A DNA stretch of 64,000 nucleotides from Corynebacterium coyleae (lineage in GTDB: Bacteria > Actinomycetota > Actinomycetes > Mycobacteriales > Mycobacteriaceae). Positions 38,892 to 48,072 of the stretch are shown here, in pieces (within the stretch, counting starts at the first letter, position 1; each line of letters opens with the position of its first letter). The notes under the pieces are model-generated. The model did not search any database, was not told the DNA's origin, and saw only the letters and a list, made by a program, of their open reading frames with translations. The translations under genes were made by a program, and so were the position numbers. Where the stretch lies: assembly GCF_030408635.1 (NCBI RefSeq), contig NZ_CP047198.1:2356001-2420000 (forward strand), read 5' to 3'.

Positions 38892-39848
38892 CTAGCGCTC
38901 GGCGCCAGAGTCGGTCTCGGCGTCAGTGTCGGCATCAGCCTTAGCGTCAGCATCCGACTCGGCGTCGCGGAGGTAGGCCTCGGCGTCGCCGATGGTGTCG
39001 TCGGCAGCGCCCGCCGCTTCGGCAGCGCCAGTGTCGGCAGTCTCAGCAGAATCGGCAGCGTCCCCCTCGGAGCCGGCTTCGAGCTGGCGGTCGGCTGCGG
39101 AAGCAGAAGCACCCGAACCGGCCTCGAGCTCGCCGCCCATGGAGGCACGGATCTCGGCGAGACGGTTGGAGGCGGCCGCATCGGAAGAGCCGGACTCGAT
39201 TTCGGCGATGCGATCGTTCATGGAGTCCTTCATCAACTCCTGCTGGCCAAGTGCGTTGGCGTAGCGCCGTTCGATTTTGTCGCGTACGCCGTCGAGGGTG
39301 GGCACGTCGTCAGTATTGAACTGGTTCATCGTGTCCATGGTGCGGGCCGTGTGCTCCTGCATCTTGGCCTGGTTGAGCTGGGACTCAAGCTGGGAAACCT
39401 GGGCCAGTTGCTCCTGCAGGCGGGCCTCGGACTGCTTCTGCTTTTGCTGTGCTTCCTTGGCGGCGTGGTCGGCGGAGGCGTAGGACTGCTTGGTTTGCTC
39501 AAGTTCCTGCTCGACGGACACCAGTTGGGTGGCGATGACCTCGGCGGTGGAGTTGAACTGTTGGGCCTTTTCGGTGTCGCCAGCGGCGGTGGCCTTGTCG
39601 GCAGCCTGGAGGGCGGTGCGGGCCTTGGCCTGCAGGTCGTCCTGGGACTTAATCAGGCGGTCGAGTTTCATCTGCAGCTGGTTGCGGTTGCCGATGATGT
39701 TGGCGGCCTGCTGGGTGATGTCTTGGTGCTGCTTCTTCGCGGCTGCGATGGCCTGTTGGATTTGCACCTTCGGGTCGGCATTCTCGTCGATTTTGGTGTC
39801 GAAAGACTGCATAAGGTACTTCCAGCCTTTGGTAAACGGGTTCGCCAT
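38892..39848 (-). CDS. PspA/IM30 family protein with acidic tail
   Basis: 318 residues. Residues ~1-225 form the PspA/Vipp1-type coiled coil (KGWKYLMQSFDTKIDENADPKVQIQQAIAAAKKQHQDI..., then long Gln/Lys/Ala-rich helices). The C-terminal ~75 residues are an Ala/Asp/Glu-rich low-complexity tail (ESDADAKADADTDAETDSGA) not seen in the core family. PspA proteins oligomerise on the inner membrane under envelope stress. An AAAGGA ribosome site precedes the ATG. A thioredoxin gene lies upstream on the same strand, separated by a terminator. Confidence 0.9.
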   Translation of the reverse strand: MANPFTKGWKYLMQSFDTKIDENADPKVQIQQAIAAAKKQHQDITQQAANIIGNRNQLQMKLDRLIKSQDDLQAKARTALQAADKATAAGDTEKAQQFNSTAEVIATQLVSVEQELEQTKQSYASADHAAKEAQQKQKQSEARLQEQLAQVSQLESQLNQAKMQEHTARTMDTMNQFNTDDVPTLDGVRDKIERRYANALGQQELMKDSMNDRIAEIESGSSDAAASNRLAEIRASMGGELEAGSGASASAADRQLEAGSEGDAADSAETADTGAAEAAGAADDTIGDAEAYLRDAESDADAKADADTDAETDSGAER

Positions 39849-39910
39849 GGTTGGGTCCTTTCGGTGTTTGTCGGTTTGGGTGCGTCGTCGTTAGGCAAGT
39901 GTACGCATGA

Positions 39911-39936
39911 AAAAAGCGCCCGGCAGGCGGGCGCTT
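39911..39936 (-). terminator. Terminator of trxA
   Basis: AAGCGCCCG pairs with CGGGCGCTT (9 bp, 5-base loop), followed on the minus strand by six T. It lies 12 bases past the thioredoxin stop. Confidence 0.9.
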
Positions 39937-39948
39937 GGGGGGTGAGGT

Positions 39949-40320
39949 CTAGTTTTCCTCGGTGTTTTGGGCTGCGATCTGACGGCGAACCTCGTCCATA
40001 TCGAGGGCCTTGACCTGGCTAATCACGTCTTCGAAGGCGGCCGGCGGAAGGGCGCCAGCTTGCTGCCAAATCATGATTCCGTCGCGGAATGCCATCAGGG
40101 TAGGAATTGCCTGAATCTCAAGTGCGGCTGCGAGCTGCTGGTTCGCCTCGGTGTCGAGTTTGGCAAACGTCACGTCGGTGTGGGTCTCGGATGCCTTTTC
40201 GTAGGTTGGGGCGAACTGGCGACAGGGGCCGCACCAGGAGGCCCATGCGTCGACAAAGACGATGCCGTCCTGAGTGACGGTTTGCTCAAACGTGTCCTCG
40301 GTTACATCAATGGTGCTCAA
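39949..40320 (-). CDS. trxA: Thioredoxin
   Basis: 123 residues, with redox motif WASWCGPCRQF (CGPC) at about residues 28-38, the cis-Pro segment IQAIPTLMAFRDG, and a normal thioredoxin fold length plus a short C-terminal extension rich in Asp/Glu/Arg. Cytoplasmic disulfide reductant. It is divergent from the copper operon with 116 bases between starts, so the two may share control elements. Confidence 0.93.
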   Translation of the reverse strand: MSTIDVTEDTFEQTVTQDGIVFVDAWASWCGPCRQFAPTYEKASETHTDVTFAKLDTEANQQLAAALEIQAIPTLMAFRDGIMIWQQAGALPPAAFEDVISQVKALDMDEVRRQIAAQNTEEN

Positions 40321-40436
40321 CGTTTCGCTCCTTGTTGCGTTGGGTTATCCTTTTGGGGTTGTGTCACATACAACGCGAAGAGTTTTGTCGTATTCCCACC
40401 CGTGTTGGGGACGCTTTAAGGAGGCGCTCACCAGTC

Positions 40437-40637
40437 ATGACGAAGACCTATAAGATTTCGGGTCCTGATGACGAAGTGGCTGTTGCTTCCCTTGCAGATG
40501 AGCTTTCTCTGGTGCAGGGTGCGCATGAGGTGGACATCAATATTGAGGACGGCGTCTTGACTGTTGTCGGGTTCACGTTCACTGATGAGGATGTCCGGTT
40601 GGCTGCGGTGAACGCAGGCTACGAGTTACATTTTTGA
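40437..40637 (+). CDS. HMA-like protein lacking the CxxC metal site
   Basis: 66 residues from the ATG at 40437 behind a TAAGGAGG ribosome site. The pattern GAHEVDINIEDGVLTVVGF then DVRLAAVNAGYEL is that of a heavy-metal-associated ferredoxin-like domain. However, the expected GMTCxxC is replaced by SGPDDEVAVA and there is no cysteine at all. It is the first gene of a copper operon (then copZ, copA), 27 bases before copZ. Possible roles are a structural partner or regulator of CopA or CopZ; inferred only. Confidence 0.7.
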   Translation: MTKTYKISGPDDEVAVASLADELSLVQGAHEVDINIEDGVLTVVGFTFTDEDVRLAAVNAGYELHF

Positions 40638-40664
40638 CCTATAACACCGTTTGAGGAGGCTGCG

Positions 40665-40865
40665 ATGGCTGAGCGTACGTTCCAGGTTGAGGGCATGACC
40701 TGCGGACATTGCGAGTTGAGTGTGCAGGAGGAGGTCGGCGAGATCGCTGGTGTCACCGGTGTGAAGGCTGACCACAAGACTGGCAATGTTGTCGTGGAGG
40801 GCGAGGGCTACTCCGACGCGGATATTGCTGCTGCAGTTGAGGAAGCGGGCTACAAGCTGGCCTAA
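40665..40865 (+). CDS. copZ: Copper chaperone CopZ
   Basis: 66 residues with intact metal site GMTCGHCELSVQEEV and the HMA terminus AAAVEEAGYKLA. It binds Cu(I) and hands it to the P-type ATPase. Middle gene of the copper operon; a GAGGAG ribosome site is present, and copA starts 33 bases downstream. Confidence 0.93.
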   Translation: MAERTFQVEGMTCGHCELSVQEEVGEIAGVTGVKADHKTGNVVVEGEGYSDADIAAAVEEAGYKLA

Positions 40866-40898
40866 ACGGGGATTTCGTCACGGGTATATGGTGGGGCC

Positions 40899-43094
40899 AT
40901 GACTCAACCTCCAGTGGCGTTGCAACATATTGAGCTCGGCGTAACGGGGATGACCTGTTCGTCGTGCTCTTCGCGTATTCAGCGCAAGTTGAACAAGCTT
41001 GATGGCGTTGATGCGTCGGTAAATTACTCCACCGAGACTGCGACTGTTTCGTTTGATCCGTCGTCGACGTCGACGCAGTTGCTTATCGACGAAGTCCGCG
41101 CCGCCGGCTACGACGCCTTTGAAATGGGTGACGAAAACGGTGGGGAAGCCGGTGAGGACGGGGGGTCGTCGACAAGCAATGCTCTCGATGAGGCGCGCGA
41201 TGAAGAGGCCGAGTATTTAAAGCGCACGACGATTTGGTCGGCGCTGGTGTCGCTGCCGGTGATGCTGGTGAGCATGATCCACGGGCTGCAGTTCCCGAAT
41301 TGGGAGTTTGCGGCGCTGGCTGCGACGACGCTGGTGTTTTTCTCCGCGGGCAGTGTGTTCCACCGTGCGACGTGGGTGAATCTGAAGCACGGCGCGATGA
41401 CCATGGACACGCTGATCACGCTGGGTACGTCGGCGGCGTACCTGTGGTCGATTTGGGCACTGTTTGTTGGTGGCCCAGGCGAACCGGTGTACCTCGAGAC
41501 CGCGTGTGTCGTGATCACGTTCCTGCTCTTGGGTAGGTGGTTTGAGACGCGCGCGAAAGGGCAGTCCTCGGAAGCGCTGCGCGAACTGCTGAGCATGGGC
41601 GCCAAGGACGCGGCGGTGATCCGCGGGGATAAAGAGGTCCGGGTGCCGATCTCGCAGGTAGTTGTGGGGGATCGTTTCGTGGTTCGCCCTGGTGAGAAGG
41701 TGGCCACGGATGGGCGTGTGATCTCGGGGCATTCAGCTATCGACGAATCCATGCTGACCGGCGAGTCCGTCCCGGTGGAGGTCGGCGAGGGCTCGATGGT
41801 CACCGGCGCGACCCTGAACACGTCGGGACGTCTGGTGGTGGAGGCCACCCGTGTCGGCTCGGAAACGACGCTGGCGCAGATGGGGCAGCTGGTCAAGGAC
41901 GCGCAGGCTGGCAAGGCGCCGGTGGAGCGTCTGGTGGACCGGATCTCGCAGGTGTTTGTGCCGACGGTTGTTGTGGTTTCCCTGATCACGCTGGTGGGGC
42001 ACCTGCTGGTGGGCCATGCGGTGGAGGACGCGTTTACGGCGGCGGTGGCGGTGTTGATCATCGCCTGCCCGTGCGCGTTGGGCCTGGCCACGCCGACGGC
42101 GATCTTGGTGGGTACCGGCCGTGGCGCCCAGATGGGGTTGTTGATTAAGGGCCCGGATGTGCTGGAATCCACACGCCAGGTGGACACGGTGGTGATGGAT
42201 AAGACCGGCACGGTGACCACTGGTCAGATGGGTGTGGCTGATGTGCTGCCTGGCCCGGGCTACGAGGCCGATGAGGTGCTGCGCCTGGCTGCCGGTGTGG
42301 AGGCGGGTTCCGAGCACCCGATCGCACAGGCGATTGTGGAGGCCGCCGATGAGGTTCCTGAGGCAACCGGATTTGAGAATTTGCCAGGTCAGGGGGCTTC
42401 TGCGCGTATCGACGACACCCTCGTCCGCGTCGGCCGCCCCACCGGAGAGCTTGGTGCCCTGGCGGATGCGTTCACGGAGGCCGAGCAGCGCGGCGCGACC
42501 GCGGTTGCCGTGGAGGTCGACGGTGTTGTGGCCGGTGTGATCGCGGTGCGCGACACGGTGAAGGAGGACTCGCGCGATGCCGTCGCACGCCTGCGCGACT
42601 TGGGGATGACCCCTCACCTGCTCACTGGCGACAACCAGGGCGCAGCGGAGGCGGTGGCGGCTGAGGTGGGGATCGATCCCGCAAACGTCACCGCTGGCGT
42701 GCTGCCGGAGGACAAGGTCAACGTGGTCAAACGGCTGCAGGACTCGGGTCACCGGGTGGCTATGATCGGCGACGGTGTCAACGACGCCGCCGCCCTCGCC
42801 CAAGCGGACCTTGGTATGGCGATGGGAGCCGGCACCGACGTGGCCATTGAGGCGTCCGACATTACGTTGATGCATTCCTCGCTACGTTCCGCCGTGGACG
42901 CAATCCGCCTGTCGCGCAAAACGTTGAAGACCATCAAGGGCAACCTGTTCTGGGCGTTCGCCTACAACGTGCTGCTCATTCCGGTGGCTGCGCTGGGCTT
43001 CTTGGACCCGATGCTTGCCGGAATTGCGATGGCCTTCTCGTCAGTATTTGTGGTGTCCAACTCGCTGCGCCTGCGCGCGTTCAAGTCGGAATAG
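40899..43094 (+). CDS. copA: Copper-exporting P1B-type ATPase
   Basis: 731 residues: N-terminal HMA domain with [12 protein letters not shown] (residues ~14-25), about eight membrane helices, actuator loop [14 protein letters not shown], metal-transport [12 protein letters not shown], phosphorylation site DKTGTVT, and hinge [20 protein letters not shown]. It pumps Cu(I) out across the cytoplasmic membrane. The spacer after the HMA domain ([20 protein letters not shown]) is acidic. Two 12-mer copies (41081 exact, 41166 with one mismatch) are 85 bases apart in opposite orientation. No linked CsoR gene is visible. Confidence 0.96.
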   Translation: MTQPPVALQHIELGVTGMTCSSCSSRIQRKLNKLDGVDASVNYSTETATVSFDPSSTSTQLLIDEVRAAGYDAFEMGDENGGEAGEDGGSSTSNALDEARDEEAEYLKRTTIWSALVSLPVMLVSMIHGLQFPNWEFAALAATTLVFFSAGSVFHRATWVNLKHGAMTMDTLITLGTSAAYLWSIWALFVGGPGEPVYLETACVVITFLLLGRWFETRAKGQSSEALRELLSMGAKDAAVIRGDKEVRVPISQVVVGDRFVVRPGEKVATDGRVISGHSAIDESMLTGESVPVEVGEGSMVTGATLNTSGRLVVEATRVGSETTLAQMGQLVKDAQAGKAPVERLVDRISQVFVPTVVVVSLITLVGHLLVGHAVEDAFTAAVAVLIIACPCALGLATPTAILVGTGRGAQMGLLIKGPDVLESTRQVDTVVMDKTGTVTTGQMGVADVLPGPGYEADEVLRLAAGVEAGSEHPIAQAIVEAADEVPEATGFENLPGQGASARIDDTLVRVGRPTGELGALADAFTEAEQRGATAVAVEVDGVVAGVIAVRDTVKEDSRDAVARLRDLGMTPHLLTGDNQGAAEAVAAEVGIDPANVTAGVLPEDKVNVVKRLQDSGHRVAMIGDGVNDAAALAQADLGMAMGAGTDVAIEASDITLMHSSLRSAVDAIRLSRKTLKTIKGNLFWAFAYNVLLIPVAALGFLDPMLAGIAMAFSSVFVVSNSLRLRAFKSE

Positions 43095-43151
43095 TGAAGT
43101 GCGACTACCTGCTGAAATAAAGTACATGCAACAAGGTGTTCGACTTATTAA

Positions 43152-43736
43152 GTGAAACATTACGTTCGACTTGATGTCTTTTCAGACGTGAGACAGGACG
43201 CCGCCGACAACCGATACGCCATCGTCACCGCAGCTAGACAGTTGCTTGTGGACGAAGGGCCACACGTGTCCATGCGCACTATCGCCGGAGCTGCCAAAGT
43301 CGGAGTCGCAACGGTGACGCGCCACTTCCCGGAGCGCACGGACCTGTACGACGCCGTGAGCGAACAAACCTTGAACGACATTGTTCAGATCCTCGACGAT
43401 CACTCCGTCGAATTCACGGTAGATACGCGAAAGGCTTGGCGCGACACCATCCATGCAATCGGCAACCTAGGGCTTGCGGCTATCGCTCAGGGATCCGCCG
43501 AAAAGCGTGCTGCGGAAGTGCGGGAGATCTACGACGGGCTCCTCGCTCCCGCGAAGCGAGCCAAGCTCTGTCCCGCAGACCTGGATCCGTTGGAGTTGCA
43601 CTTCTCGCTTGGCATTGTGAGCCGACCGCTGCCTGCCCCAGCGCCTGACGTCATCCGCTGGGATAGCATGACGCACAAAATGATCGACACGCTACTCGAC
43701 GGCTGGGAAGCTCAAGCACACTCAGCTGAATATTAA
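43152..43736 (+). CDS. TetR-family transcriptional regulator
   Basis: 194 residues from the GTG at 43152, or 182 from the GTG at 43188 (MRQDAADNR), which begins closer to the HTH. The HTH is ...ADNRYAIVTAARQLLVDEGPHVSMRTIAGAAKVGVATVTRHFPERTDLYDAV. The C-terminal domain is that of TetR proteins linked to efflux carriers. Neither start has a good ribosome site, suggesting a leaderless transcript. A direct repeat GTTCGACTT occurs at 43139 and 43164, a possible operator. It lies just upstream of an MFS gene on the same strand. Base composition is lower in GC than its neighbours. Confidence 0.88.
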   Translation: MKHYVRLDVFSDVRQDAADNRYAIVTAARQLLVDEGPHVSMRTIAGAAKVGVATVTRHFPERTDLYDAVSEQTLNDIVQILDDHSVEFTVDTRKAWRDTIHAIGNLGLAAIAQGSAEKRAAEVREIYDGLLAPAKRAKLCPADLDPLELHFSLGIVSRPLPAPAPDVIRWDSMTHKMIDTLLDGWEAQAHSAEY

Positions 43737-43776
43737 GTTCCGAGTTTTCGCAGGCCACGGCCTAAACTCCCCCTGC

Positions 43777-45090
43777 ATGAACACTGATCAACAGCTCACG
43801 CGCACTGAGCGCCTCGACCGCCTTCCTGTCACCCCGAAACACAAACGCCTGCTTGTCGGCTCCGGCATTGGCTGGGCGCTGGACGCGATGGACATCGGCT
43901 TGGTGTCGTTCATCATCGCAGCACTCGCCATCCACTGGGATCTAGACAAGACCACGACGAGTTGGATCGCGTCGGTTGGGTTTATCGGTATGGCGATCGG
44001 CGCGTCGCTCGGCGGGTTGCTCGCCGACAAGATCGGACGCCGCCAGGTGTTCGCCGCGACGCTGCTGCTCTACGGGTTGGCCACGGGCGCGTCGGCGCTG
44101 GCGTGGTCGGTCGCGTCGCTGATCGTGTTCCGCTTCCTGGTGGGCTTGGGCCTCGGCGCGGAACTTCCCGTTGCGTCCACACTGGTCAGCGAGTTTTCTC
44201 CACGTAAGGTGCGCGGGCGCATGGTGGTGCTGCTCGAAGCGTTTTGGGCGGTGGGTTGGATTCTGGCGGCGGTGATCGGCACGTTTGTCGTCGCTAATGG
44301 CGAGACCGGTTGGCGCTGGGGCTTCGCCATCGGCGCGCTACCCGCCCTGTACGCGATCGTGGTGCGCCTGGGCCTGCCGGAATCGGTGCGCTTCCTGGAA
44401 TCCAAGGGCCGCCACGACGAGGCTGAGGAGATCGTGCGCTCCTTCGAGGCGGAGGCCGACCCCGCAAACTACGACACCACCGTGCCTGCACAGGAGGAGC
44501 CGATCCAAGGTGGCATCTGGGGCGCTGCTTTGCGACGACGCACCGCCGCCTTCTGGACCGTCTGGTTCTGCGTGTCGCTGTCCTACTACGGCGCCTTCAT
44601 CTGGATCCCATCCCTGCTGGTGGAGCAGGGTTTCTCGCTCGTGCGGTCATTCACGTTCACGCTGATTATCACGCTTGCGCAGTTGCCGGGCTACGCGGTT
44701 GCCGCCTGGCTCATCGAGGTCTGGGGGCGCAGGACGACCCTGTCCGTGTTCCTCGCAGGGTCTGCGGTCTCCGCGTTCGGCTTCGGCATGGCGAGTGCCG
44801 AGTGGCAGATCATCCTCGCGGGCTGCCTGCTGTCGTTCTTCAATCTCGGCGCATGGGGCGCGCTGTACGCGATCGGCCCGGAGCTCTACCCCACCGCGAT
44901 CCGCGCGACCGGCACCGGCGCGGGTGCCGCGTTCGGCCGCATCGGTTCGATCCTCGCCCCGCTCGTGGTCCCGCCGGTGCTGGCGTTCGGCGGCTCGACC
45001 GCAGTGTTCGGCGTGTTTGCCGCAGCGTTCCTGCTGGCGTGCGTCGCTGCGTTTACGTTGCCGGAGCAAAAGGGAGTTGCGCTTGCCTAG
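43777..45090 (+). CDS. MFS transporter, metabolite:H+ symporter type (NiaP/aromatic-acid-like)
   Basis: 437 residues, twelve membrane helices. Motifs include GWALDAMDIGLVSFIIAAL in helix 1, the loop GGLLADKIGRRQVFA, GLGLGAELPVASTLVSEFSP with RGRMVV after helix 4, and PELYPTAIRATGTG near the end; this is the sugar-porter-like branch that includes NiaP and aromatic-acid carriers. It is probably an importer of a small organic acid or vitamin. It follows the TetR gene by 40 bases and may be its target. Stop overlaps nothing; a lipoprotein gene follows. Confidence 0.85.
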   Translation: MNTDQQLTRTERLDRLPVTPKHKRLLVGSGIGWALDAMDIGLVSFIIAALAIHWDLDKTTTSWIASVGFIGMAIGASLGGLLADKIGRRQVFAATLLLYGLATGASALAWSVASLIVFRFLVGLGLGAELPVASTLVSEFSPRKVRGRMVVLLEAFWAVGWILAAVIGTFVVANGETGWRWGFAIGALPALYAIVVRLGLPESVRFLESKGRHDEAEEIVRSFEAEADPANYDTTVPAQEEPIQGGIWGAALRRRTAAFWTVWFCVSLSYYGAFIWIPSLLVEQGFSLVRSFTFTLIITLAQLPGYAVAAWLIEVWGRRTTLSVFLAGSAVSAFGFGMASAEWQIILAGCLLSFFNLGAWGALYAIGPELYPTAIRATGTGAGAAFGRIGSILAPLVVPPVLAFGGSTAVFGVFAAAFLLACVAAFTLPEQKGVALA

Positions 45091-45144
45091 CGACGACACC
45101 ACGTACCATCGCACTCATCCCCCGTTCCCGTGTTAAGGATTGCC

Positions 45145-45735
45145 ATGCGTCGCGTACTCGCCCCCTTGTCTCTGCTGACCGCCTTGTTGCTCGCCGGTTG
45201 CGCGGGTGGGACCGGCGAGCCGGAGACCATCGTGGTCACCTCGACCGAAGTCGTCGACGCACCCGCACCTGAATCGGCGCCGGAGGCGAATCCCGAAACC
45301 GAGCCGGAATCCGAACCCGAGGCTGCACCAGCACCAGAGCAGCCCGCTGCCCCGCTAGCCGGAGCGTTCGAACTCGACCCGGCGTACAAAGGTCAGGTCG
45401 GCGGCAAGTGCGGCATGACACCCGACGGCGCGAAGATCTCAGTCGGCGACACCACCTCCTGCGACCTCGCGGCAGCGGCCTACCCACATGCGATTAACGC
45501 CACGTGGGCCTGGAGTAACAAACCAAACGTAACGTCGGTGCCGTTCACGAATATCTCCGGTGTACCCAGCCCCATCACCGGCGGTGCGTATGACCTGCGC
45601 TGCGCTGTCGGATCTTCGGGGCAGACGATGAGCTGCTACGGCCCGGACAACGACCCGTACATGACCTACGAGCTCGAGATGACCACAACGTGGCACCCGC
45701 GCATCAACATCGTTGGGGAGTACCCACACAACTAA
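45145..45735 (+). CDS. Putative lipoprotein of unknown function
   Basis: 196 residues from the ATG at 45145. The N-terminus MRRVLAPLSLLTALLLAGCA is a lipoprotein signal with lipobox LAGC (Cys19). A ~50-residue Glu/Pro/Ala-rich linker is followed by a globular part with four cysteines (GGKCGM, TTSCDL, DLRCAV, MSCYG), presumably two disulfides outside the membrane. A conserved Trp/Gly pattern (ATWAWSNKP) is present. I do not recognise the family. It is convergent with dnaB; their stop codons are adjacent. Confidence 0.75.
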   Translation: MRRVLAPLSLLTALLLAGCAGGTGEPETIVVTSTEVVDAPAPESAPEANPETEPESEPEAAPAPEQPAAPLAGAFELDPAYKGQVGGKCGMTPDGAKISVGDTTSCDLAAAAYPHAINATWAWSNKPNVTSVPFTNISGVPSPITGGAYDLRCAVGSSGQTMSCYGPDNDPYMTYELEMTTTWHPRINIVGEYPHN

Positions 45736-47262
45736 CTAACCGTGGGCCATGTTGACAAAGCGCGAGTAGTGCAGCTGGTGCGCCACCGGGATGGTGTCAA
45801 TCGGGCCGCCACGGTGCTTGGCCACGATGATGTCGGCTTCGCCGGCGCGCTCGTCGTCACGATCCTGTGAGTCCGGGCGGTACAGCAGGAACACCATGTC
45901 GGCGTCCTGCTCCAGCGAGCCCGACTCACGCAGGTCAGCCAACTGCGGGCGCTTGTCGGTACGTGCTTCGGGGCCACGGTTGAGCTGCGAAATCGCAATG
46001 ACCGGCACCTCGAGCTCCTTGGCCAACAGCTTGAGGTGGCGGGAGAACTCCGAGACCTCCTGCTGGCGGGACTCAACGCGCTTGCCGGAGCTCATCAGCT
46101 GCAGGTAGTCCACCACAACCAGGTCCAGGCCGTGCTGCTGCTTGAGGCGGCGTGCCTTGGAGCGAATCTCCATCATGGTGAGGTTCGGGGAGTCGTCGAT
46201 AAATAGCGGCGCATCCTGGATCTCCGTGAGGCGCTTGGTCAGCTTCTCCCAGTCGCGCTCCTCCATCTGGCCGGAACGCATCGCGGAAAGCTTGATCTCC
46301 GTCTCGGCGGAGAGCATGCGCATGATGATCTCGGAGGCACTCATTTCCAGCGAGAAGATCACGCTGGTTTTGCCCTGGTGGATCGAGCAGGAGCGCATGA
46401 AGTCCAGCGCTAGTGTCGACTTACCCACACCAGGACGTGCTGCGATGATGATCATCTGGCCGGCGTGAAGGCCGTTGGTGAGCTTGTCTAGGTCGATAAA
46501 CCCAGTCGGCACGCCGGCCTCGAGGGCACCGCCGGATGCGATCATGGTCAGCTCGTCGATAGTTGGCTTGAGCAATTCCGAGAGCGGACGGTAATCCTCG
46601 CCCACGTTATTGCGGGAAATGGAGAACACCTTCTGCTGCGCATGGTCGACGAGCGCTTCGATCTCCATGCCCTCTTCGCCCTCGTAGCCCAACTGGACCA
46701 CCTGGGTGCCGGCGTTAACCAGCTGGCGCAGGATCGACTTCTCTTCGACGATCTCCGCGTAGTAGCCGGCGTTCGCCGACGTCGGCACCTCAGAGATCAG
46801 CGTGTGCAGATACGGGGCGCCACCGACGCGCTCCAGTTCGTTGAGACGGTCCAAGCGTGCCGCGACAATGAGCACGTCGACGGAGCTTCCCTGGGAGAAC
46901 AGGTCCAGAATCGCCTGGTAGATAAGCTGGTGCGCCGGGTGGTAAAAGTCATCCGGCCGCAGCCCGTCGGCCACGTCCAGGATCACGTCCGGGTTGAGCA
47001 GCATTGCGCCGAGGACGGAACGCTCCGCGCGCTCGTCGTGGGGTGGGGTGCGGTACTCCTGCTGGACGTCACCACGGTTGTTGCCGTACTTGTTGTAGCG
47101 CTTCTGGCCACCCTTGCCGTTGCCACCGAAGTTATCGCCGCCGGCGAAGCGGTTGGAGCCGCCAGTGTTTTGTTCGAAGTCGGCGAAGTCCCCAAAGTCG
47201 CCGTAGTCCGCTACCGGCTCCGGTGGTGGTACGTAGTCGTCGAAGCTGTCGTTCGCACCCAT
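45736..47262 (-). CDS. dnaB: Replicative DNA helicase DnaB
   Basis: 508 residues from the ATG at 47262. An unusual Gly/Asp/Asn-rich N-terminal ~55 residues precedes the normal DnaB N-domain (PPHDERAERSVLGAMLLNPDVILDVADGL), then the RecA-like motor with Walker A AARPGVGKSTLALDF, VIFSLEMSASEIIMRML, LVVVDYLQLM and the arginine-finger region SREEV-type SEFSRHLKLLAKELEVPVI. It unwinds DNA at the replication fork as a hexamer. No intein interrupts the motor. A cluster of DnaA boxes lies upstream. Confidence 0.97.
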   Translation of the reverse strand: MGANDSFDDYVPPPEPVADYGDFGDFADFEQNTGGSNRFAGGDNFGGNGKGGQKRYNKYGNNRGDVQQEYRTPPHDERAERSVLGAMLLNPDVILDVADGLRPDDFYHPAHQLIYQAILDLFSQGSSVDVLIVAARLDRLNELERVGGAPYLHTLISEVPTSANAGYYAEIVEEKSILRQLVNAGTQVVQLGYEGEEGMEIEALVDHAQQKVFSISRNNVGEDYRPLSELLKPTIDELTMIASGGALEAGVPTGFIDLDKLTNGLHAGQMIIIAARPGVGKSTLALDFMRSCSIHQGKTSVIFSLEMSASEIIMRMLSAETEIKLSAMRSGQMEERDWEKLTKRLTEIQDAPLFIDDSPNLTMMEIRSKARRLKQQHGLDLVVVDYLQLMSSGKRVESRQQEVSEFSRHLKLLAKELEVPVIAISQLNRGPEARTDKRPQLADLRESGSLEQDADMVFLLYRPDSQDRDDERAGEADIIVAKHRGGPIDTIPVAHQLHYSRFVNMAHG

Positions 47263-47330
47263 GTTTTCCCCTTTCACTGTGGCTATGACACTACCCTCTC
47301 CTCCGACATTTTCTAGACCCACCAGACGAG

Positions 47331-47611
47331 TTATCCACAGGGGCTGTGAAATCTTTCGACATTGTGCGGGTAGTTATTCACAAGTCATCCACCCAGCTTG
47401 TGGAGAACTTGTGTACAGCGACACCAAACCCGCAGGAACTTATCCCAAACGCGCAGGTCAAACGCTATTCATCCAAACCCCACGCTCCGGGTGTAGCCGG
47501 GGGATAACTTCTCACCACGGGGTTTGACAAAGCACATTTCAACAGTTTCGGACCCCTTTTTTGGCCCCTGCAGCCACGTGCCCAGGCACTTTGGATCCAC
47601 ACTTATCCACA
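47331..47611. promoter_or_regulatory. DnaA-box cluster upstream of dnaB
   Basis: Within the 393-base gap (47263-47655) are TTATCCACA at 47331-47339 and 47603-47611 (both perfect), TTATTCACA at 47374-47382 (consensus TTATNCACA), and TTCTCCACA on the minus strand at 47399-47407 (one mismatch). The first lies 69 bases from the dnaB ATG. This could be a DnaA-regulated promoter or a DnaA titration site. No gene is supported in this gap. Confidence 0.75.
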
Positions 47612-47655
47612 TCAATCACACGCCATGACAACTGTTCCGCAGTTACAGTGCATAC

Positions 47656-48072
47656 ATGGAAACACGAGGCATTCTTTGGATCTACGCCATCGCAATGGTG
47701 GTGTTCCCTGCGGCGTGGATAAGCCTGTTGCGCCTGATCGGCGGCGGCTGGGAGTTTCGGACTGCCACGGCGCTCTTCGGCACCTTCGAGGCCGCGACCA
47801 CATTGCTCGCGCTGGGTGGTGCCACGTGGTTCACCGCCGCGGCGCGCGGTCGCAAGAAAATAGGCGCACTGGTCACGGTGTGGCTCGCAACCGCCTGCCT
47901 CGTCGTCGGCTGGGGCTCGATGGCCGTTGCGCATTGGGAGGAGTACCAGGCCGACATGGCGTTGCCGATCATCAACTTGTTCATGCTCCTCATCCCAGTC
48001 GGCACGGTGCTTGTCTTCGCCGCCGCCATCGCCGAGTCCGCATCACGCGCGCGAAGCAAACGCCAGCGGTAG
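47656..48072 (+). CDS. Putative four-helix membrane protein
   Basis: 138 residues with four hydrophobic segments ([76 protein letters not shown]) and a basic C-terminus [10 protein letters not shown] do not recognise a family. Divergent from dnaB across the DnaA-box region and convergent with recQ, overlapping it by 30 bases at the 3' ends. Confidence 0.7.
   Translation: METRGILWIYAIAMVVFPAAWISLLRLIGGGWEFRTATALFGTFEAATTLLALGGATWFTAAARGRKKIGALVTVWLATACLVVGWGSMAVAHWEEYQADMALPIINLFMLLIPVGTVLVFAAAIAESASRARSKRQR

Noticed and set aside
45736-47262. Intein inside DnaB (common in mycobacteria)
   Set aside because: The frame has normal length and uninterrupted Walker A and downstream motifs.
47263-47655. 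Chromosomal origin of replication
   Set aside because: Several DnaA boxes are present, but dnaA and dnaN are absent and there is no AT-rich unwinding stretch; a regulatory cluster is more likely.
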